This document shows, in pieces, positions 51,670 to 59,346 of a stretch of 64,000 nt of DNA. The position numbers and the translations under genes are program-made. The notes beneath the pieces were generated by a model. That model was not told the origin of the DNA. It saw only the letters and a program-made list of their open reading frames with translations, and searched no databases. Source of the DNA: Streptomyces rubellomurinus. GTDB lineage: Bacteria > Actinomycetota > Actinomycetes > Streptomycetales > Streptomycetaceae. The stretch is taken from positions 34,843 to 98,842 of the forward strand of contig NZ_JZKH01000020.1 of NCBI RefSeq assembly GCF_000961885.1, written 5' to 3'. The first letter of the stretch is position 1. Each line of letters opens with the position of its first letter.

Positions 51670-52407
51670 TCAGGTGAGCGCGAGGTCCACCGGGTGTCGG
51701 GGTTCGCGGGTGGCGAGGTCGTGGATGCCGCGGGCGGCGAAGTACTCGGCGGAGTGGCGGTTCCAGGCCCAGGAGTCGAAGGCCTGGTCCTCGTCGGCGT
51801 GGTCGATGAGCCAGGGGTACCAGAAGGACTCGAATCCGTCGTCGTCCCCCTTGGGCGGGAAGACGGCCCGGTCCACCTCGCGCACACCGAAGATGACGCC
51901 CTTGAGCACCGACCGCAGGGCGGCCGCGTACTCCTCGTCGGTGCCCTCGCGGAACTCCTCGAAGGGGCGGCCGTCGACGATGCGGTGGAGCTCGATCCGG
52001 GCCAGGAAGGTCAGGAACTCGGCCACGCCGCTGTTGACCAGGATCCGCTCCACGTTCTCGTGCGGCCCCCGGAACCAGTAGAGCCGGCCGGACTCCGGGT
52101 CGAGGAGGATGTCCTCGCCGTTGAAGTCGCCGAGGTAGAGGTAGTGGCCGAAGTCGGTGCAGAGCCGGGTGCCGAGCGATCCGGGCGCGAGGTCCTCGAA
52201 GCGCTCCCGGACGGTGGGCCGGCGCTGGTCCTCGTGCAGGTCCAGCGAGAAGAAGCCCGGCCCTTGGGGCGGCAGCCCGAGCTCGGTCACCAGCCGGCGG
52301 GTGGGCTCGTGGCCGATCCGCGCGGCCGCCCACTCGGGGGCGACCTTGCGCAGCGCCCACTCCCCGAACGCGCGCCGGGCCAACTCCGCGACGTCTTCCG
52401 CCTCCAC
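51670..52407 (-). CDS. SUKH-4 family immunity-like protein
   Basis: A 245-residue soluble protein with the SUKH-4 layout: a helical N-terminus, GFFSLDLHEDQRRPTVRERFEDLAPGSLG, read as a strand and helix, then LYLGDFNGEDILLDPESGRLYWFRG (strand-turn-strand) and a helical end with VAEFLTFLARIELHRIV. SUKH-4 proteins protect against contact-dependent or secreted toxins. The partner toxin is not seen nearby, but the WXG/DUF1023 unit is 3.4 kb away. GTG 52407 follows GGGGGAG. Confidence 0.75.
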   Translation of the reverse strand: MEAEDVAELARRAFGEWALRKVAPEWAAARIGHEPTRRLVTELGLPPQGPGFFSLDLHEDQRRPTVRERFEDLAPGSLGTRLCTDFGHYLYLGDFNGEDILLDPESGRLYWFRGPHENVERILVNSGVAEFLTFLARIELHRIVDGRPFEEFREGTDEEYAAALRSVLKGVIFGVREVDRAVFPPKGDDDGFESFWYPWLIDHADEDQAFDSWAWNRHSAEYFAARGIHDLATREPRHPVDLALT

Positions 52408-52498
52408 CGCGCTGCTCCCCCGGTTGTGACCGTCGCGTCACTCTAGTGATCTGCCGGCGGGGTCGCTGCGCCGGGGCACTTCGGTCACCGGAGGAGCC

Positions 52499-52530
52499 GG
52501 CGGACCTCGCCCGGGGCAGGGAGGTCCGCC
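52499..52530 (-). terminator. Hairpin downstream of PEP-mutase-like gene
   Basis: GGCGGACCTC (52499-52508) pairs with GAGGTCCGCC (52521-52530) over a 12-nt loop, 56 bp past the stop of the gene ending at 52586. Confidence 0.65.
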
Positions 52531-52585
52531 CGACCCTGCCCGTCCACCGTTCGGATGAACGGGCGAGCGTGTGGATGGGCGGTGG

Positions 52586-53386
52586 TCAGCCCTGGGGGGA
52601 CAGGGCTTGGACGGTGGCGTAGGCCGGGGCCGTGGTGGTCCGGGGGAGCGAGCCGTGGGTGCGCAGGTGGGTGGCGGTGTCGACGGCTGCGCCGAGGGCG
52701 AGGCGGAAGAGGAGGGAGCCGAGGCTGGCCCGGCGGACGCCGAGGTCGGCGAGCTGGGTGAGGGAGGGGCCGTCCGGAGTGGCGAGGACGTTGAGGGGGA
52801 GGGCGGTCGCGGCCACCGCGCCCGCAATGGCGGCCGGATCGGTCAGGCCGGGGACGAAGACGCCGTCCGCGCCGGCGTCCTGGTAGGCCGCCAGGCGGGG
52901 CGCCGTCTCCGGGGCGCGGGCCCCGCCGAGCCAGTGGGTGTCGGTGCGGGCGTTGACGAAGAGCCGGGGCACGGCCGACTTGACCGCGGTGATCTTCGCC
53001 GCGTGCAGGTGCGGCGGGGTGAGGGTGCCGTCCGCGCGGCCGTCCTCCAGGTTGATGCCGACCGCGCCGGCCTCGGCGAGTTCCGCCGCGAGGTCGGCGA
53101 CCTCGGCCGGGTCGTCGCTGAAACCGCCCTCGATGTCGACGGAGAGCAGGGCGGGCCCGCCGCCGATCCGGCGCGCGAGCCGCAGCGTCTCGGCGCGGGT
53201 CCGGCCGGCGCCGTCCGGCAGCCCGGCCGCGGCGGCGACGCCCAGGCTGGTGGTGCCGATCGCGGCGAAGCCGGCCGCGGCCAGGGCGGCCGCCGAGGCG
53301 TGGTCCCAGGCGTTCGGCAGCAGGAGCGGGGCGCCGGGACGGTGGTGGAGCGCGTGGAAGGCGGCGGCGGGATCGGCGGTGTTCAT
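52586..53386 (-). CDS. Isocitrate lyase/PEP mutase superfamily enzyme
   Basis: A 266-residue TIM-barrel enzyme. LLLPNAWDHASAAALAAAGFAAIGTTSLGVAA is the N-terminal beta-alpha unit; PALLSVDIEGGFSDDPAEVADLA carries the metal-binding D/E set, and GAVGINLEDGRADG the next ligand. The canonical K-[KR]-CGH motif of isocitrate lyase is absent, so it is nearer to PEP mutase/2-methylisocitrate-type lyases that cleave or mutate 2-oxo or phosphono acids. It overlaps the upstream P450-DinB gene by ATGA, hence coupled translation. Substrate is unknown. Confidence 0.82.
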   Translation of the reverse strand: MNTADPAAAFHALHHRPGAPLLLPNAWDHASAAALAAAGFAAIGTTSLGVAAAAGLPDGAGRTRAETLRLARRIGGGPALLSVDIEGGFSDDPAEVADLAAELAEAGAVGINLEDGRADGTLTPPHLHAAKITAVKSAVPRLFVNARTDTHWLGGARAPETAPRLAAYQDAGADGVFVPGLTDPAAIAGAVAATALPLNVLATPDGPSLTQLADLGVRRASLGSLLFRLALGAAVDTATHLRTHGSLPRTTTAPAYATVQALSPQG

Positions 53387-54684
53387 GACTGCTCCTTGCG
53401 GAAAAGGTCGGTGGTGGCGCCGAGACGGCCGACCGCCCCGGCGTAGTAGTCCAGCGAGCCGGCGACGTGCGCGGCGAGCAGCCGGAAGGACCAGCCCCGG
53501 CCGGGCGAACGGTCCAACTGCGCGTCGCTCAGCGCCCGGAGGCGGTCGGCCCAGATGCCGTCGAGCCGGACCAGGCGGCTGCGCGCCTCGTCGAGGTCCT
53601 CCGCGGTGAACGGCGCGAGGTCGGCCGGGGTGGTGGTCGCCGAGGCGTGCCAGTGGTCCGGCTGGGGCTCCTGGCCGGCCAGGCGGGCCTCCAACTCGGC
53701 GAGGTGGTCGACGAGATGGTCGGCGACCCGGCGGATCGCCTTGTGCGGGGTGTAGACGCGGCCGTCCACGGCGAGCGGTCGTCCGTCCCAGGCGGTCCAG
53801 GTCGCGGCGAGGTCCAGCACCCGGGCGACGGCCTCGGTGATCTGCCGGGCCGGGTCGTCCCGCTCCAGCAGGCCGGCGGCCAGCGCCATCGCCTGGGCCC
53901 GGCCGGGGCAGTGGTGCGGGCCCGCGCCGAAGGCCAGCGGGGTGCACTCGGCGGGGGCGTCCGGCTCGGCGGCGGTGACGTCGATCAGCACCACGTCCCC
54001 CGCGCGGAGGTCCAGCGCGCCGACGCGGACGTCGGCCAGCGCGCGTCGGCGCAGCGCGGTCACCGGCGGGTCCTGGCGCAGCACCTCGGCGAGGAGGGCG
54101 TCCGCGCCGCCCGGCGGGAGGCCGTCCGGCGCGGCGCGGCGGGCGTGCTCGACCAGGCGGGCGGTCGCGTCGCAGGCCTGGACGAGCAGGCCGATCCGCT
54201 GGGCGGCGGCCTCCGGGGGCCGCGGGTCGTCCTCCCGGGCGGTGAGGGCGAGCAGCCGCGAGACGGCTTCGTCGGCGGCCCGGCCCTGGGCGGGCGTGAG
54301 GGCGCTGCCGAAGTATCCGGCGGAGACGGTCAGGACGGCGGCGGCCACGGCGTCCGGCTCCGGCAGGCCCAGCTGCTCGGCCAGCACGCGGACGACCGTG
54401 TGCCGGTCGTCCGCGCCGACCGCCGAGCCGGCGGCCGCTTGCCGTAGGTCGCGCGGGTCCAGGGCGGCCAGGTCCTCGACGGCGTGGGCGCGGCGGCGGG
54501 CGTGCGTCTGCCCGTCGCCGGTGAAGCGGGCGACCGTGGCGCGCAGCCAGGCCAGGGAGCCTGCGGGCGTGTCCGCCGGGTCGGCGGCCGGTTCGGGGAC
54601 CAGCAGCGGTTGGTCGAGCACCGCGCGGGCGTCGGCGTACCCGGTGACGCGGGAGGGGAGGGCGGACGGGTCGGAGATCGTCAT
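53383..54684 (-). CDS. Compact cytochrome-P450-like domain fused to DinB-like domain
   Basis: A 433-residue protein. Residues 1-~290 show P450 features: a C-helix-like FTGDGQTHARRRAHAV, a K-helix ExxR in AEVLRQDPP and the heme loop FGAGPHHCPGRAQAMA with the Cys thiolate. The I-helix AGxET motif is not present (VSAGYFGSALT) and the domain is ~100 residues shorter than a normal P450. Residues ~310-433 are a DinB-type four-helix domain: HKAIRRVADHLVDHLAELEARL and RGWSFRLLAAHVAGSLDYYAGAV. The fusion may couple a heme reaction to thiol/metal chemistry. It forms an operon with the PEP-mutase-like gene and diverges from an HTH regulator. Confidence 0.78.
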   Translation of the reverse strand: MTISDPSALPSRVTGYADARAVLDQPLLVPEPAADPADTPAGSLAWLRATVARFTGDGQTHARRRAHAVEDLAALDPRDLRQAAAGSAVGADDRHTVVRVLAEQLGLPEPDAVAAAVLTVSAGYFGSALTPAQGRAADEAVSRLLALTAREDDPRPPEAAAQRIGLLVQACDATARLVEHARRAAPDGLPPGGADALLAEVLRQDPPVTALRRRALADVRVGALDLRAGDVVLIDVTAAEPDAPAECTPLAFGAGPHHCPGRAQAMALAAGLLERDDPARQITEAVARVLDLAATWTAWDGRPLAVDGRVYTPHKAIRRVADHLVDHLAELEARLAGQEPQPDHWHASATTTPADLAPFTAEDLDEARSRLVRLDGIWADRLRALSDAQLDRSPGRGWSFRLLAAHVAGSLDYYAGAVGRLGATTDLFRKEQS

Positions 54685-54749
54685 GCGGCCCACGCTAGGT
54701 GCGGGAGACTTCGGCGGACGCCGAACCGTGGCCGGGGCATGATGGACCC

Positions 54750-55508
54750 ATGCCCGCGCAACCCACGTCCGCGCAGTCCAGCTCCGCGCAATCCATGTCC
54801 GCGCAGCCCCTGGCCCGGCTCGCCGGGCTGCTGGCCGACCCCACCCGTGCCGCGATCTGCCTCGCCCTGTTGGACGGCCGCGCCTGGACGGCGGGCGAAC
54901 TGGCCCACCACGTGGGCGTGGTGGCGTCGACCGCGAGCGAGCAGCTGTCCCGGCTGGTCGCCGGTGGGCTGCTGGTCGAGGAGCGCCAGGGCCGTCACCG
55001 CTACCTGCGGCTCGCCGGGCCCGGCACCGCCGCGCTGGTCGAGGAGCTGGCCGCGTTCGCCTCGGCGTCGTCCGCCCCGGAGCTGTCCGCCCCCGCACCC
55101 CGGCCGCGCAACCTGCGGGAGAGCGTCCGCCGCAGCGCCGAGGCGCGCGCCCGGACCTGCTACGACCACCTGGCCGGCGCCCTCGGCGTCGCCCTCGCGG
55201 ACGCCCTGCTGGCCCGCGGCGTCGTCACAGACGACAGCGGCCTGGCCGTGACCGCACCGGGCCGCACCTGGCTGGCCGGCATCGGCATCGACCTGGACGG
55301 GACGCGCCGCGGCTCCCGCCCGCTGGTCCGCAGCTGCCTCGACTGGACCGAACGCCGCCCCCACCTCGCCGGCGTCCTCGGCGCCGCACTGCGCGCGCAC
55401 GCGCTCGGCACCGGCTGGCTCGAACCCATCGGCATCGGCCGCGCCCTCCGGATCACCCGCCCCGGCGCCGACGCCTTCCAGGACCTGTTCGGCATCACCC
55501 TCACCTGA
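54750..55508 (+). CDS. ArsR-type winged-helix regulator with C-terminal extension
   Basis: A 252-residue regulator. LARLAGLLADPTRAAICLALLDGRAW then ELAHHVGVVASTASEQLSRLVAGGLLVEERQGRHRYLRLA is a clear ArsR-like HTH and wing; no metal-ligand clusters are seen. The C-terminal ~130 residues are helical and probably bind a ligand or drive dimerisation. The N-terminal stretch has an SAQS(M)SAQ repeat encoded by a 15-bp tandem unit (54766-54810). It is divergent from the P450-DinB/PEP-mutase operon, its likely target. Confidence 0.8.
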   Translation: MPAQPTSAQSSSAQSMSAQPLARLAGLLADPTRAAICLALLDGRAWTAGELAHHVGVVASTASEQLSRLVAGGLLVEERQGRHRYLRLAGPGTAALVEELAAFASASSAPELSAPAPRPRNLRESVRRSAEARARTCYDHLAGALGVALADALLARGVVTDDSGLAVTAPGRTWLAGIGIDLDGTRRGSRPLVRSCLDWTERRPHLAGVLGAALRAHALGTGWLEPIGIGRALRITRPGADAFQDLFGITLT

Positions 55509-55762
55509 CCGCGGCGCTGCTGGACTTCGGCTGCTCGCCGGCGCGGATTCCCTTCGCGTTCGCCGGCCGTGACACCTGGGACCCGGGAAGCACGCCGGGC
55601 CACGGATCTTCACTGGCGGCGTTCATGAACTCGGCCTGCGCCCCGTGCATTTCGAACCCCCCTCCGATCGCGACGAGAGAGCAGTCGATTACTATCCGAC
55701 ACACGATCACATCTTGAATGCGGCCCTGGGAGGCGTCTCGGGGCCCGACCAGGGGGGAACGC

Positions 55763-56152
55763 ATGGCAGATCCTGATCTGGCCTTGGAGTTAAAGGTCAA
55801 CCCGGCTGAATTAGACGGCTGCGGACAGAGTGCGCAGCACATCGGGGGTCTGATTCCGGGTGAGACTTCGAAGCTCACCGATCCGTGTAACCAGGCCGCC
55901 GGCACGTTGAAGGGCTGGCGCACGGCCACTGCGGTGCATGACTGCGGCGCGAACTGGAAGACGCTACTGGACAAGCTCGCCGGTGACATGAGTGACGTCG
56001 GGACCAGGCTCGCCACTTCGGCCGGTTACTACCGGCAGGTCGAGAAGGACGTCCACGGGCACTTCAAGGGGCAGGGTAGTGGTGCGGTGACTCCGGACGA
56101 ACCCGATCCCTTCGGCACCGTGCTGACCCCGGCTGGTGGGAAGGCCCAGTAG
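55763..56152 (+). CDS. WXG100/ESX-like small helical protein
   Basis: A 129-residue helical protein with a WXG100-like build: two long helices, a tight turn at LKGWRTA and a central Trp, and no signal peptide. Such proteins are usually partners or substrates of type VII secretion. It is followed by a DUF1023 hydrolase three bases after its stop. Two leucines are encoded by TTA (55790-55792 and 55811-55813), which in Streptomyces marks bldA-dependent genes; no other gene here has two. ATG 55763 follows AGGGGGGAAC. Confidence 0.7.
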   Translation: MADPDLALELKVNPAELDGCGQSAQHIGGLIPGETSKLTDPCNQAAGTLKGWRTATAVHDCGANWKTLLDKLAGDMSDVGTRLATSAGYYRQVEKDVHGHFKGQGSGAVTPDEPDPFGTVLTPAGGKAQ

Positions 56153-56155
56153 TCG

Positions 56156-57850
56156 ATGGACATCAAGACGCTCTACGACGCCAACATCAACAACATCACG
56201 AATGCGAAGAACGCGTTCGACAAGCTCTACACAGCATTCGGCCAGCACGTGGAGAGCTGGCAGCACGAGGTTGCCGACCGGCTGGCGCACTCGCACTGGA
56301 CCGGAACCGCCGCTGACCGCGCCCATGCCCGGATCCGGCTCCTGGGCGCCGAGCTCCAGTCCGCGAAGCAGGAACTCGACCTCGTCAGCAAGGCGCTCGC
56401 GAAGGCTCAGTCCCACTTGGTCAATGCGCTCGACGACGCCAAGACCTCGAAGCTCACAGTGGCTCCTGACGGTGCCATCACGTGGGACAAGGAGCCCACG
56501 TCCCCGAACTACGCCGGCGCCGGTGCGGAGCAGGCGGCCATCGCGATCAGCGGCCGCATCGCGGCGGCTCTCAACGAGGCCGACCACGCGGACCAGGAGA
56601 TCAGCGCGCGGCTGAACCACCTCGCGACCAACGCGAGCAACGGCACCGGCCTGGACGCCGCCACGGCGGCGAAGGACCAGGCCGCCCAGACCGCCCGCGA
56701 GCAGATACCCGCCGCGGGGACCGACCCGAACAGCGTCAAGCAGTGGTGGACCAACCTCACCGACACCGAGCAGCAGAACTTCATCCAGGACCACCCCGAC
56801 CAGATCGGCGGCCTCGACGGCGTCCCCGCCGTCGCCCGGGACAAGGCGAACCGCATCAACCTCCAGCGCGGCAAGCAGGACCTCCAGCGCCAGCTCGATG
56901 GCCTCGGCCCTGAGCCGAAGAAGATGCTGAGCGTCGCGGAGTCCAACGGCGGGCCCGTCGAGAACCCCGACTACACGGAGTGGAAGAGGAAGAAGGACCT
57001 CCTTGAGGACCAGCTGAAGGGCGTCAAGAGCCTTGAGAACAGGATGGACACCAAGCTTGACGCCGACCATCCTCCCGTGTTCCTGCTGGGCTTCGACACC
57101 AAGGGCCACGGTCACGCCATCCTCGCGGTCAACAACCCGGACACCGCCGACAACGTCTCGACTTACGTCCCCGGCACCGGAGCGCGCCTCGGCAGCAGTC
57201 TCAACAGCGACATCGAGCGGTCGGACGTGATGGTCGCCTCCGCCAACAGGGCAAGCAAGAACTCGAAAACCACATCGTCGATCACCTGGGTCGGCTACGA
57301 CGCTCCGCAGACGCTCGGCGAGGCCACGGACGACAAGTACGCGAGAAACGCGGAGGACAAACTGCGCAGCTTCGAGACCGGGCTCCGCGCCACACACGAA
57401 GGGAAGCCGTCCAACAACACCGTCCTCGCCCACAGCTATGGCACCACGGCCGTGGGCTACACCATGCGCGACCACGGCCTTCCGGTCGACAACGTCGTCC
57501 TGGTCGGCAGCCCGGGCTGCGGTGTCGAACACGCCAAGGATCTACAAATCGATCCGTCCCACGTGTTCGCGGCACAGAGTCAGCACGACCCGATCGGCTT
57601 CGTACCTCCTTTCGACGCCTCCGGTTTGGCGAGCAACATCGGCGAGTCCTACGCCAACCAATTCGGCGTGGGAACCGGCGACCACCACCTGATTCACGGG
57701 CGACAGACCACCGTCCCCGACTTCGGCGCGCAAGTTCTTCCCACCACCCCGGAGAAGGGCCACTCTGACTACTGGGATCGCGATTCCGCCGCCCTCCCCT
57801 ACTTCGGCAGGATCATCGCCGGGGAGCCGGTCTGGAGGGCGCCGTCGTGA
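56156..57850 (+). CDS. DUF1023 alpha/beta hydrolase with ESX-like N-terminal helices
   Basis: A 564-residue protein. Residues 1-~110 are long helices like the WXG100/LXG fold (HVESWQHEVADRLAHSHWTGTAADRAHARIRL). A helical middle (~110-290) leads to a DUF1023-type alpha/beta hydrolase: FLLGFDTKGHGHAILAVNN, nucleophile Ser427 in VLAHSYGTTAVGYTM, probable Asp in SQHDPIGF and His in GTGDHHLIHG. Such proteins are candidate type VII-secreted lipases/esterases or toxins. It starts three bases after the WXG-like gene and overlaps the next gene by GTGA, so the three form one operon. Confidence 0.82.
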   Translation: MDIKTLYDANINNITNAKNAFDKLYTAFGQHVESWQHEVADRLAHSHWTGTAADRAHARIRLLGAELQSAKQELDLVSKALAKAQSHLVNALDDAKTSKLTVAPDGAITWDKEPTSPNYAGAGAEQAAIAISGRIAAALNEADHADQEISARLNHLATNASNGTGLDAATAAKDQAAQTAREQIPAAGTDPNSVKQWWTNLTDTEQQNFIQDHPDQIGGLDGVPAVARDKANRINLQRGKQDLQRQLDGLGPEPKKMLSVAESNGGPVENPDYTEWKRKKDLLEDQLKGVKSLENRMDTKLDADHPPVFLLGFDTKGHGHAILAVNNPDTADNVSTYVPGTGARLGSSLNSDIERSDVMVASANRASKNSKTTSSITWVGYDAPQTLGEATDDKYARNAEDKLRSFETGLRATHEGKPSNNTVLAHSYGTTAVGYTMRDHGLPVDNVVLVGSPGCGVEHAKDLQIDPSHVFAAQSQHDPIGFVPPFDASGLASNIGESYANQFGVGTGDHHLIHGRQTTVPDFGAQVLPTTPEKGHSDYWDRDSAALPYFGRIIAGEPVWRAPS

Positions 57851-58350
57851 GGCGATCACAGTCCATTCGGGCAGCGGTCGCGCTCTTCGTGGCGATCGCC
57901 GCGATGGCACTGAACGCCTGCGGGGCGAACCCGCTGCAGGATCCCACCATGACGCTCGCCCAGGCCAGGAAGCAGATCGACAGCTACCAGGCGGACATCC
58001 TGGCGAACCTGCCGATCAAGCCCAGGTCGAACTCGGGCTCATTCAGCGACCTGGAATGCGGCGCCAACGACAACGGCCCGCACGGCCGGGAGCAGACCTG
58101 GCGTTCCGCCACCTTCGAGGACCTTCCCCTGCCCGGCAGAGCGCAAGCAGCAGCCGCCTTTCGCACCTACCTCACCGGACGGGGCTTCCAACTGGCATCG
58201 GACTCCGGCGGCGATATCGGCTGGGTCAAGCTGAAGAACCCCAAGGACGGCTTCGTCGCCATCCTGGACGGTGCGGGTGACACGAGCCGCACCTTCAGCC
58301 TGGAGGTCATCTCCCCCTGCGTCTGGCCCAACGGCACCCCACCTGCCTGA
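57847..58350 (+). CDS. Lipoprotein, third gene of DUF1023 operon
   Basis: A 167-residue lipoprotein precursor: signal peptide RRSQSIRAAVALFVAIAAM with lipobox LNAC. The mature domain has two cysteines (LECGAND; SPCVWPN) and a beta pattern around GWVKLKNPKDGFVAILDG. It may be the immunity or anchoring partner of the hydrolase, because it is translationally coupled (GTG 57847 overlaps the hydrolase stop). Function is unknown. Confidence 0.75.
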   Translation: MRRSQSIRAAVALFVAIAAMALNACGANPLQDPTMTLAQARKQIDSYQADILANLPIKPRSNSGSFSDLECGANDNGPHGREQTWRSATFEDLPLPGRAQAAAAFRTYLTGRGFQLASDSGGDIGWVKLKNPKDGFVAILDGAGDTSRTFSLEVISPCVWPNGTPPA

Positions 58351-58374
58351 CCCGCGAACCCTCGCTCCAGGCCG

Positions 58375-58401
58375 CACGCCACCGTCAGAGTCGGTGGCGT
58401 G
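58375..58401. terminator. Bidirectional terminator
   Basis: CACGCCACCG (58375-58384) pairs with CGGTGGCGTG (58392-58401) around a 7-nt loop between the two convergent lipoprotein genes; it overlaps the stop codon of the minus-strand gene. Confidence 0.75.
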
Positions 58402-59089
58402 GGGCCCTTGCCGAGGTGTCCGAGAGATCCCGAGAGCCGGACCGATGCGGGGGAAGGGCGCTGACCGGGGCGGGTGGGGTGGTCGGGGCGAAGTCGGTGG
58501 GCGGCCCGTCGAGGCTTGCGTCGCGGCACTGGTCGGGTGCGGTGCACAGGTCCAGGGGGACGGACTGGCCGGGTTGGGGCAGGCGGACGTGGTAGCCGAC
58601 GAAGGTCACGATCTCGTCGTAGCCGAGGACGACCGTCCGCGTGTGGACGGGGCCGACGACGTACGCGGAGGCGGGGCTCACCCGGACGTCGTTCACGGCT
58701 CCGTGGAAGGCGGTGAAGACGTACGAGTCCACGCTCGGCATCGCGTTCTCGGCGGTCGGTTTGCTGATGGTCAGGCCCTCGATGGACGTGAAGGCGACGG
58801 TCATCCAGTGGGTGTCGAGGTTGTGGATGGCCACGGAGCAGACGTCGACGTCGTCGACGAGCCAGAAGGCCTCCGCCCAGGAACGGTCGTCGTCGTCCAG
58901 CACCGCCAGGGTCGCCAGCGTCGGCTTCGGGCAGCGCGGTGGCCGTACGTCCTCCGGGCTCACGGCGTCCAGGATCCACTGGGCGGACGGCGGGGCCGGC
59001 TCGGGGAGCGCGGTGCCGAAGGGGCGGCACGCCGTCACCGCGACGACCAGGACCGCCGCTGAACACACCGCACCCAGAACGCGATTCAT
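58385..59089 (-). CDS. Lipoprotein of unknown function
   Basis: A 234-residue lipoprotein precursor with MNRVLGAVCSAAVLVVAVTAC (lipobox VTAC). The mature domain is beta-rich (WLVDDVDVCSVAIHNLDTHWMTVAFTSIEGL, HTRTVVLGYDEIVTFVGYHVRL) and has paired cysteines near the end. I do not recognise the family. The ATG at 59089 follows GGGGGTGAG. It is convergent with the DUF1023 operon and divergent from the second caspase copy. Confidence 0.65.
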   Translation of the reverse strand: MNRVLGAVCSAAVLVVAVTACRPFGTALPEPAPPSAQWILDAVSPEDVRPPRCPKPTLATLAVLDDDDRSWAEAFWLVDDVDVCSVAIHNLDTHWMTVAFTSIEGLTISKPTAENAMPSVDSYVFTAFHGAVNDVRVSPASAYVVGPVHTRTVVLGYDEIVTFVGYHVRLPQPGQSVPLDLCTAPDQCRDASLDGPPTDFAPTTPPAPVSALPPHRSGSRDLSDTSARAPRHRL

Positions 59090-59269
59090 CGCTCACCCCC
59101 GTCAGCGACCGGTGCCTCCAGCGTCCGCTGCGGTGGGCCGGCCGACAAGGCCCCGGGGTGTCTCGGATTCGTCGCAGTCCGGTCGTCCCGCTGTTGCACG
59201 GACTCCGGATCGGAGGCGGATTCGCCGTGGACCACCCGTCACCGCGGCCGGTCACCCGACCGGGGCGGG

Positions 59270-59346
59270 GGCTATTCTGTGGCGGCGGTCGATGGTCGAA
59301 GTCGGTGCGCTGGCATGATCGTTGGGGTGGGTGGGGGACGGCCCTG
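59270..59346 (+). promoter_or_regulatory. 77-bp caspase leader module, copy 2
   Basis: GGCTATTCTGTGGCG ... GTCGAAGTCGGTGCGC ... CATGATCGTTGGGG ... GGGGGACGG, ending directly at GTG 59347. Same length as copies 1 and 3. Confidence 0.7.
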
